Positions 6,846 to 12,210 of a stretch of 12,210 bases of DNA are shown here, piece by piece. The stretch is from contig JAKABE010000060.1 in NCBI GenBank assembly GCA_021801945.1, positions 1 to 12,210 of the forward strand, written 5' to 3'. The DNA is from Acidobacteriota bacterium. Its GTDB lineage: Bacteria > Acidobacteriota > Terriglobia > Terriglobales > Acidobacteriaceae. Made by a program: the position numbers and the translations under genes. The notes beneath the pieces are model-generated. The model made no database searches. It saw nothing but the letters and a program-made list of their open reading frames with translations, and was not told the origin of the DNA. Within the stretch, counting starts at the first letter, position 1, and every line of letters begins with the position of its first letter.

Positions 6846-9560
6846 CTACCGGATGGTCTCCGTTGCTTGACTTGCCAGCAGTTGCTCTACCTCGGCATGG
6901 AGGCGCGCCGTGATGGTGGCCTCGGTTTCGGTGGGCGAGAAGCGGATTGGCTGGCCCACGCGCACTTCAATCATCCCGGAGCGGAACCAGCGCCGGTGGG
7001 TCGCCTTGAGCTCGCCCACGCCGCGGAGAGCCACGGGCAGCACTGCTGCATGGCTCTGCTTGACCAGCAAGCCGATGCCCTGACGGAAGGGCGCCAGCTT
7101 GCCCTCGGCCGAGCGCACGCCCTCGGGAAACACCAGCACGTTGTACCCGTGATCGAGTGCCTTCCCGGCGTGGGCAAAGCTGCGCTGGAAGTCCCGTGAG
7201 CGGGGCAGCGGAAAGACATTATAGAGACCCGTTACCAGCCAATAGGCCGGTGGGCCGAAGAGGAAAAAACCCTTTTGTCCCGGCGGCTGTTCGGGATTGC
7301 GCGCGTGACGGAAGTCGTCGAGCATCTCGCCAGACATGGCCACAGCGAGCCGCCGCCGCATCGCCGCCGGCAGCGCGTACTGGACGAGCGGGGCATCATA
7401 GGCGGTGATGTGGTTGGCGACGATCAACAGAGGTTCGGCAGCCCGCGGGGCTACGGGTGCAACCACCTTTGGGGCAGCCAAGAACCACGTAAGCGGCCGC
7501 GCTACCGTCTCAAGGAAAGCCACTCGCAACCAGTCCATCGGCTTACGCCACGGCCAGGTGGGATAGATAAGCCGCGACGGCTCGGGCGTCGGGTGAGGCA
7601 GAGCTTCCGGCGCTGCGCCTGCGGTTGCGGGCGCGGCAGTGCGGACTGACGTTCCAGCGCTGGGCTGCCTCGGAGCCGGAGGGACGGGAGATGGCGCTCT
7701 CGATGCGGTTACGGCTTCGCCGGCGACGAGGTGGCGCAGCTCGCCCAGGGTTTGAACCTCTTCGAGGAGGCCACTGCCCGAGGCGACTCCCAGGCGCTCC
7801 TCGATCGCCGCCGCCAGTTGCACGCGGCCGAGACTGTCGAGGTGCAGATCTTCGTCGAGACGCAGTTCATCGCCCACGCCGGGGTGGGCCTCGCCGGAGA
7901 TCTGTGCGATGAGCGTGAGCAGCCAGTCAGATGAAGCGCCGAATGCGCCCGCGCCCCCCGCTTGTTCCGTTCCAGCACGGGCGGCCACCTGGAGCGAGTC
8001 AAGCCACGCTTCCACGGCCTTGCGCCTTACCTTGCCGGTGGAGGTGCGGGGAAGATCGGGCTCCGGCCAGAGCACCCAGCGCCGGATCCGCTGGAAGTCG
8101 GCCAGCTTGGCGTTGGCGGCTTCGATCGCGGCCGGGGCTTGATCTCCGGCTCCACGGCAGGCGAGCACCGCGCAGGGCTCTGGTCCTGCGGCGGTCTGCA
8201 TGGGCACCACGGCGCAGCCCGCCACGCCTGGCTGCTCCTCGATGGCAGCTTCCATATCCTCTGGGTGCAGGTTGAGGCCCGCGGCGGTGACAATGACTTC
8301 GCTCTTGCGGCCGAGAAATCGCAGATCGCCGGAGTCCTGTTTTTCGGCCAGATCGCCGGTGGCCAGCCACTCGTCTTCGCGCGGACGCAGCTCGCCGCCC
8401 TGCCAGGTGGCGCTGGAGATCATTGCGCCTTTGACCAGCACCTCGCCGTCCGGACCGAGCTTGACCTCGCGGCCGGCCAGTGGCTTGCCGATGGTTCCCT
8501 TGGCTACGTGGAAGGGATGGTTGAGCGTGATCAGCGCCGTGGTCTCCGTCATGCCGTAGCCCTGGACCAGCACGAAGGCCAGCGCGTTCCAGAACTGCTC
8601 CAGCGGACCGGCCAGCGCGCCGCCGCCGGAGACGAAGGCCCAGAACTTGAGGCCGAACTTGCGGTGGATCTTGCGGAAGCGCCACCAGCGCCGCCACGGG
8701 CCGATGCCACGCGCCTGCTCGATCTGCTCCGCAAGCTCCGGGTGGGCGATTTCGAGGTGCGTCTTAAGGAGCGCCAGCACGCGCGGCACCGCAGCCAGCA
8801 CGCTGATGCGTTCGCGGCGGATGGTCTCAATGAGCTTGGGCGCGGCCGGCCGGCTCTCGAAGTGCAGCTCGGCCTTGAAGATCGAGGGCACCCAAAGGCC
8901 CATGGTCTGCCCGAAGACGTGGCTCAGCGGCAGCGTGTGCAGAATGCGCAGGGGATGGATCAGCCGCTCGTAGCGCATGTAGGGCTGCGCGCCGTCTTCG
9001 ATGGGCCCCACGCTGGCCAGCACATTGCCATGAGTGATGACCACTCCCTTGGGGTCGCCCGTGGTTCCTGAGGTAAAAAGAATCTGCAGCGGAGTTTCGC
9101 GCGAAAGCCCGGCGACTGGTCCGGCCTCGGTTTCGGGCAGCTCGGCGAGCCAGCCTTCAAACGGAAGACGCGGGAAACCCGCGTCGTGAAGTTCGGCCAA
9201 TAGCACCTCGTCGCCGACCGCCAGCTTGGGGCGCACATCGGCAGCTACGCGCGCGGCAAAGTCCGCCGCGCCGGCAGCGTCCAGCGGAACCGCCAGCACG
9301 CCGCGCAAGATGCAGCCGTAGAAGGCCGCGATCCACTCGGCGCTGTTCTCAGCCCAGAGCAGCACGCGGTCGCCGGGGCCGATGCCTTGCTGGGCCAGCA
9401 AAGCGGCAAACCTTCCGGCCAGCCGCGCCAGCTCTTCGTAGGTGGTGATCCGCCGCCGGTTGCCCTGGTAGCGCACCACCGCGGTCTCGCGGCCGTAGCG
9501 GCGGAAGTCGTCAAGCAATGTGGCTAAATGATCGCGCATGAGTGGTCCGGCAACGTTCAT
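6846..9560 (-). CDS. Acyl-activating enzyme / acyl carrier / PlsC acyltransferase fusion
   Basis: This 904-residue protein has three fused activities. Residues about 10-515 form an AMP-binding (ANL) domain with the P-loop-like LFTSGTTGDPKG (161-172), GYGMTETT (334-341), TGDL (401-404), GRKSEVIV, and a C-terminal STGK with catalytic K510. Residues about 530-605 form an acyl carrier domain with the phosphopantetheine serine S576 (HLDSLGRV). After a Pro/Ala-rich linker, a lysophosphatidate-acyltransferase-like domain carries N716-H717-x4-D722 (NHITAYD), F811-P-E-G-VRS, and VLPVALRG. The likely role is to activate a fatty acid with ATP, load it on the internal carrier, and transfer it to a lysophospholipid or similar acceptor at the membrane. 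E. coli Aas combines the same outer activities in the opposite order. Start ATG 9560 is the first ATG; ATG 9539 and TTG 9629 are alternatives, none with a clear ribosome site. TTG 9629 would overlap the divergent lhr start. Confidence 0.9.
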   Translation of the reverse strand: MNVAGPLMRDHLATLLDDFRRYGRETAVVRYQGNRRRITTYEELARLAGRFAALLAQQGIGPGDRVLLWAENSAEWIAAFYGCILRGVLAVPLDAAGAADFAARVAADVRPKLAVGDEVLLAELHDAGFPRLPFEGWLAELPETEAGPVAGLSRETPLQILFTSGTTGDPKGVVITHGNVLASVGPIEDGAQPYMRYERLIHPLRILHTLPLSHVFGQTMGLWVPSIFKAELHFESRPAAPKLIETIRRERISVLAAVPRVLALLKTHLEIAHPELAEQIEQARGIGPWRRWWRFRKIHRKFGLKFWAFVSGGGALAGPLEQFWNALAFVLVQGYGMTETTALITLNHPFHVAKGTIGKPLAGREVKLGPDGEVLVKGAMISSATWQGGELRPREDEWLATGDLAEKQDSGDLRFLGRKSEVIVTAAGLNLHPEDMEAAIEEQPGVAGCAVVPMQTAAGPEPCAVLACRGAGDQAPAAIEAANAKLADFQRIRRWVLWPEPDLPRTSTGKVRRKAVEAWLDSLQVAARAGTEQAGGAGAFGASSDWLLTLIAQISGEAHPGVGDELRLDEDLHLDSLGRVQLAAAIEERLGVASGSGLLEEVQTLGELRHLVAGEAVTASRAPSPVPPAPRQPSAGTSVRTAAPATAGAAPEALPHPTPEPSRLIYPTWPWRKPMDWLRVAFLETVARPLTWFLAAPKVVAPVAPRAAEPLLIVANHITAYDAPLVQYALPAAMRRRLAVAMSGEMLDDFRHARNPEQPPGQKGFFLFGPPAYWLVTGLYNVFPLPRSRDFQRSFAHAGKALDHGYNVLVFPEGVRSAEGKLAPFRQGIGLLVKQSHAAVLPVALRGVGELKATHRRWFRSGMIEVRVGQPIRFSPTETEATITARLHAEVEQLLASQATETIR

Positions 9561-9592
9561 GGTAAGCGATGCGGCAGAGGCTGCACAGCGGT

Positions 9593-9605
9593 ATCCTCGA
9601 AGGAT
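9593..9605. promoter_or_regulatory. 13-base inverted repeat over the lhr ribosome site and start codon
   Basis: ATCCT-CGA-AGGAT is an inverted repeat with 5-base arms and a 3-base centre. The right arm holds the lhr Shine-Dalgarno sequence AAGG and the first two bases of its ATG (9604). In mRNA the left arm could pair with it and hide the start. The stem is short, so its effect is uncertain. Confidence 0.35.
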
Positions 9606-12210
9606 GAGCCGGCTTACGGGTTTCCCCAACTCGCCCGCAGCGCCTGACGGCTTTGCCGAGGGGGATCCGCTGGCCTGCTTTCATCCTGTGACGGCGGCTT
9701 GGTTTCGCGCCGTCTTTGACGCGCCCACCGCGCCGCAGCGGCTGGGGTGGCCGGTGATTGCGCGCGGCGAAAGCGCACTCATCTTGGCGCCCACGGGAAC
9801 CGGAAAGACGCTGGCGTCGTTTCTCTGGTGCCTGGATAGATTGACGCTGGAGAACAGGGAAGAGGGAACAGGGAACAGAGATCGGCGCGGGTGCAGGATC
9901 GTCTATGTTTCGCCGCTGAAGGCGCTGGCCGTGGACGTGGAGCGTAACCTGCGCTCGCCACTTGCCGGGATGGCGAACATGGCGCGGCGCATGGGCGTCG
10001 CCTTTCACGAGCCCGCAATCAGCGTGCGCACCGGCGACACGCCGCAGAAGGAGCGCGCCCGCTTTGCGCGGCACCCGGCAGAGATTCTTATCACCACGCC
10101 GGAGTCGCTCTACTTGATTTTGACCTCGCAGGCGGCCGAGGCGCTGCGCACGGTGGATACGGTGATCGTGGACGAGATTCACTCTCTGGTTCCCACCAAG
10201 CGCGGTGCGCACCTTTCTCTGACTTTGGAGCGGCTGGAGGGGCTGACGAATCGGCGCATCCAGCGGATTGGGCTCTCTGCTACGCAGCGGCCGCTGGAGG
10301 AGGTGGCGCGGTTTCTCGGTGGCATTGAGGTCGAGAAAACGGAGAGAAGCGAGTCAGCAAGTCAGCGGGTCAGCGAGCCGGCGAGGCAATTCGCTACTGC
10401 CGATGGGCCGGCAGAAGGCAATTTGGCGGTTTCCGCTGTAGAAGAAGGGCATTTGCTGGAGGGGAACCCGCTAGAGGCAACTGCAGATCCTTCGACTTCC
10501 TCCGCCCGCCTGCGGCGGACTCCGGTCGCTCAGGATAACAATTTGGAATTTGGCGAAATTGCGGAAGCCGAGCCGCTGCGCTACCGGCCCGTGACGATTG
10601 TGAACGCGGCCCAGCCCAAGCAGCTCAAGTTGCGTATCGAGGTCCCGGTGGAAGACATGGCGCGGCTGGGCGAGATGGAAGAGATTCCTTCGGGTCCGGC
10701 CTCGCAGATCCCGCGGCGCGTCTCGATCTGGAATGCGATCCATCCCCGGCTACTGGAGCTGATTCGCGAGCGTACCTCCACGATTTTGTTTGTGAATGCG
10801 CGGCAGACCGCCGAACGGCTGGCGGGAGCGCTAAACGACCTGGCCGGAGAATCTATTGCGCGCGCCCATCACGGCTCGCTGGCGGCGGCGCAGCGGGCGG
10901 TGATCGAAGAGCAGCTCAAGGCCGGCAAGATTCGCGCGCTGTGCGCGACCTCGACGCTGGAGTTGGGCATCGACATGGGCGCGGTGGATTTGGTGATTCA
11001 GATCGAGTCTCCGCCTTCGGTGGCCAGTGGGATGCAGCGCATTGGCCGCGCCGGCCATCATGTGGACGCGGTGAGCGAAGGGATCCTGTTTCCCAAATAC
11101 CGCGCCGATCTGGTGGCCTGCGCCGCCGTCACGCGCGCCATGCATGAGGGGCACATCGAGTCCACGCGCTTCCCGCGCAATCCGCTCGACGTGCTGGCGC
11201 AACAGTTGGTGGCCATTGTGGCGCACCCGCCATTGAAGGCAGGGGGCAGGGGTCAGGGAACAGGGAGCAGAAAAAAGAGATCGGGGAGCAGACAGCAGAG
11301 ATCGGCGACTCTGCCGGGATTTGATTTTGAAACCGGAAAAGATGCGAGCCATGCCAGTTTGGCTGACGCCGCTTATCCCGCTCCTGAAGTTTCGGTCGAT
11401 TTTCTCTTCAATCTCGTGCGCCGCGCCGCTCCCTTCGGATCGCTTACCCGCTCTGTTTTCGAGGGTGTGCTCGACCTGCTCAGCGGCCGCTATCCGTCGG
11501 ATGAGTTCGCCGATCTGCGCCCGCGGCTGACCTGGGACCGCGTGCGTAACGTGGTGACGGCGCGGCAGGGCGCGGCGCGGCTGGCCATCCTCAACGCCGG
11601 CACCATTCCCGACCGCGGGCTTTACGGCGTCTTCCTCGCCTTCACCGAGGGCAAGGCTGTGCGCGTGGGCGAGCTGGATGAGGAGATGGTCTTCGAGTCG
11701 CACCCGAATGAGACGTTTATTCTCGGCGCCTCGACGTGGCGCATCGTGGACATTACGCACGACCGCGTAACGGTGACGCCGGCGCCGGGCGAGCCGGGCA
11801 AGATGCCGTTCTGGAAGGGCGATGGGCCGGGAAGGCCGCTGGAATTCGGCCGCCGTATCGGCGCCATGGTGCGCGAGTTGCGCGCGCTGCCCGCGCAGGC
11901 TGCGCTCACGCGGCTGGTGTCCGAGCACGATCTCGATCCCGGCGCGGCGGAGAACCTGCTGCGCTTTCTCGCCGATCAGGCCGAAGCCACGGGGCAGGTT
12001 CCCGACGACCGGACGATTGTTGTGGAAAGGTGCCGCGACGAGCTGGGCGACTGGCGCGTCTGCGTGCTCACGCCCTTCGGCAGCCGCATCCACATTCCCT
12101 GGGCCATGGCGGTGAGCGCGCGCATCCGCGCCGCCGGCGGGCCGGAGGTGGAGACGCTGTGGGGCGACGACGGCTTTGTGCTGCGCTTCCCCGACACCGA
12201 CGAGCCGCCC
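9604..12210 (+). CDS. lhr: Lhr-type DEAD/DEAH helicase, 3' end beyond window
   Basis: The frame is open from ATG 9604 to the window edge (869 codons, no stop seen). It encodes a large superfamily 2 helicase of the Lhr (large helicase-related) group: ATP-driven 3'-to-5' enzymes acting on DNA or DNA:RNA substrates, linked to repair. Motifs in order are FHPVTAAWF near the start, Walker A APTGTGKT (62-69), SPLKAL (103-108), DEIH (190-193), SAT (225-227), TSTLELGID (449-457) and QRIGRAGH (478-485). The Lhr-specific winged-helix and beta region begins near residue 590 (SVDFLFNLVRRAAPFGSLTR) and includes MVFESHPNETFILGASTWRI. Three stretches look foreign: residues 83-97, 241-325 and 544-590. These are repeat-rich, hydrophilic linkers kept in frame. 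The gene is divergent from the acyl-activating fusion gene, with 43 bases between starts. GAAGG directly abuts the ATG. Confidence 0.93.
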   Translation, partial: MSRLTGFPNSPAAPDGFAEGDPLACFHPVTAAWFRAVFDAPTAPQRLGWPVIARGESALILAPTGTGKTLASFLWCLDRLTLENREEGTGNRDRRGCRIVYVSPLKALAVDVERNLRSPLAGMANMARRMGVAFHEPAISVRTGDTPQKERARFARHPAEILITTPESLYLILTSQAAEALRTVDTVIVDEIHSLVPTKRGAHLSLTLERLEGLTNRRIQRIGLSATQRPLEEVARFLGGIEVEKTERSESASQRVSEPARQFATADGPAEGNLAVSAVEEGHLLEGNPLEATADPSTSSARLRRTPVAQDNNLEFGEIAEAEPLRYRPVTIVNAAQPKQLKLRIEVPVEDMARLGEMEEIPSGPASQIPRRVSIWNAIHPRLLELIRERTSTILFVNARQTAERLAGALNDLAGESIARAHHGSLAAAQRAVIEEQLKAGKIRALCATSTLELGIDMGAVDLVIQIESPPSVASGMQRIGRAGHHVDAVSEGILFPKYRADLVACAAVTRAMHEGHIESTRFPRNPLDVLAQQLVAIVAHPPLKAGGRGQGTGSRKKRSGSRQQRSATLPGFDFETGKDASHASLADAAYPAPEVSVDFLFNLVRRAAPFGSLTRSVFEGVLDLLSGRYPSDEFADLRPRLTWDRVRNVVTARQGAARLAILNAGTIPDRGLYGVFLAFTEGKAVRVGELDEEMVFESHPNETFILGASTWRIVDITHDRVTVTPAPGEPGKMPFWKGDGPGRPLEFGRRIGAMVRELRALPAQAALTRLVSEHDLDPGAAENLLRFLADQAEATGQVPDDRTIVVERCRDELGDWRVCVLTPFGSRIHIPWAMAVSARIRAAGGPEVETLWGDDGFVLRFPDTDEPP
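9850..9887. repeat. Purine-rich repeat tract inside lhr, copy 1
   Basis: Short GGGAACAG-type units follow one another here (AGGGAACAGGGA at 9863-9874) and end in CAGAGATCGGCG (9876-9887). Both strings recur at 11255-11266 and 11296-11307. The tract encodes the linker ENREEGTGNRDRR between Walker A and motif Ia, where Lhr homologues need no such residues. It has the look of a dispersed genomic repeat rather than conserved coding sequence. Confidence 0.65.
10351..10382. repeat. Octamer tandem repeat inside lhr
   Basis: Four adjacent 8-base units occur: GAGTCAGC, AAGTCAGC, GGGTCAGC and a diverged GAGCCGGC. Because 8 is not a multiple of 3, the repeat is in the DNA and not in the encoded peptide (SASQRVSEPAR). 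It opens the long insertion between helicase motif III and the second RecA-like domain. Confidence 0.65.
10487..10536. repeat. 50-bp dyad repeat element inside lhr
   Basis: The element is bounded by ATCCT (10487-10491) and AGGAT (10532-10536), with inner CGAC/GTCG arms (10493-10496 and 10525-10528) and a central hairpin TCCGCC (10501-10506) / GGCGGA (10514-10519) with a 7-base loop. This nested symmetry resembles the 'ATCCTTCGAC...TCAGGAT' palindromic repeats I recall as dispersed intergenic elements in Acidobacteriota genomes. That family link is from memory. Here it is read through in frame, encoding DPSTSSARLRRTPVAQD. Confidence 0.6.
11241..11307. repeat. Purine-rich repeat tract inside lhr, copy 2
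   Basis: A run of GGGGCAGG/GGGAACAGG/GGGAGCAG units (AGGGAACAGGGA at 11255-11266) is followed by two GAGATCGG copies, the second within CAGAGATCGGCG (11296-11307). It shares 12-base strings with the tract at 9850-9887. It encodes a Gly/Arg/Ser-rich, strongly basic linker (residues 547-567), placed just after the second RecA-like domain. Confidence 0.65.

Noticed and set aside
7962..9071. 369-residue plus-strand open frame
   Set aside because: Antisense to the AMP-binding domain, whose conserved motifs fix the coding strand.
9511..10212. 233-residue minus-strand frame containing a PCSLFPVL-like segment
   Set aside because: That segment is the reverse reading of the purine-rich repeat tract and not a gene; the frame is antisense to the start of lhr.
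10831..12093. 420-residue minus-strand open frame
   Set aside because: Antisense to lhr helicase motifs V and VI and its C-terminal region; Ala/His/Arg-rich with no domain.

Overview
The window is a GC-rich, densely coding stretch of a bacterial chromosome. Two things suggest an Acidobacteriota (Terriglobia-like) origin: the gene types, and purine-rich 'AGGGAACAGGGA' tracts plus a dyad repeat beginning 'ATCCTTCGAC', both of a style I associate with that phylum. This is an inference; no rRNA or tRNA gene is present to settle it. I see no CRISPR array, insertion sequence, integrase or tRNA.

Layout. At 164-694 (+) lies a small hicBA-type toxin-antitoxin locus that looks degenerate: the antitoxin hicB is open but has an unusual tail, and the toxin hicA carries an in-frame TGA about 18 codons before its natural end. 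At 785-1648 (-) is an exported PAP2-family phosphatase. Divergent from it, a plus-strand series follows: an aldo/keto reductase (1823-2851), an orphan NapH/CcoG-like membrane 4Fe-4S protein (2932-4041) preceded by a perfect 12-bp palindrome, a HAD-family hydrolase (4252-4956), and N-acetylglucosamine-6-phosphate deacetylase nagA (5016-6188). Convergent to nagA, on the minus strand, are cytidine deaminase cdd (6260-6679) and a roughly 900-residue three-domain protein (6846-9560): acyl-activating enzyme, acyl carrier domain, PlsC-type acyltransferase. Divergent from that and running off the right edge is a large Lhr-type DEAD/DEAH helicase (9604 to beyond 12210).

How the genes work together. 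Most are unrelated housekeeping or metabolic functions: amino-sugar catabolism (nagA), pyrimidine salvage (cdd), lipid acylation (the fusion protein), and nucleic-acid repair or processing (lhr). There is no obvious multigene defence or biosynthetic system. The two most interesting items are the acyl-activation/carrier/acyltransferase fusion, whose domain order is the reverse of E. coli Aas, and the helicase gene, which has absorbed three repeat-like insertions in frame at separate linkers. The degenerate TA pair and the palindrome before the 4Fe-4S gene are secondary points.
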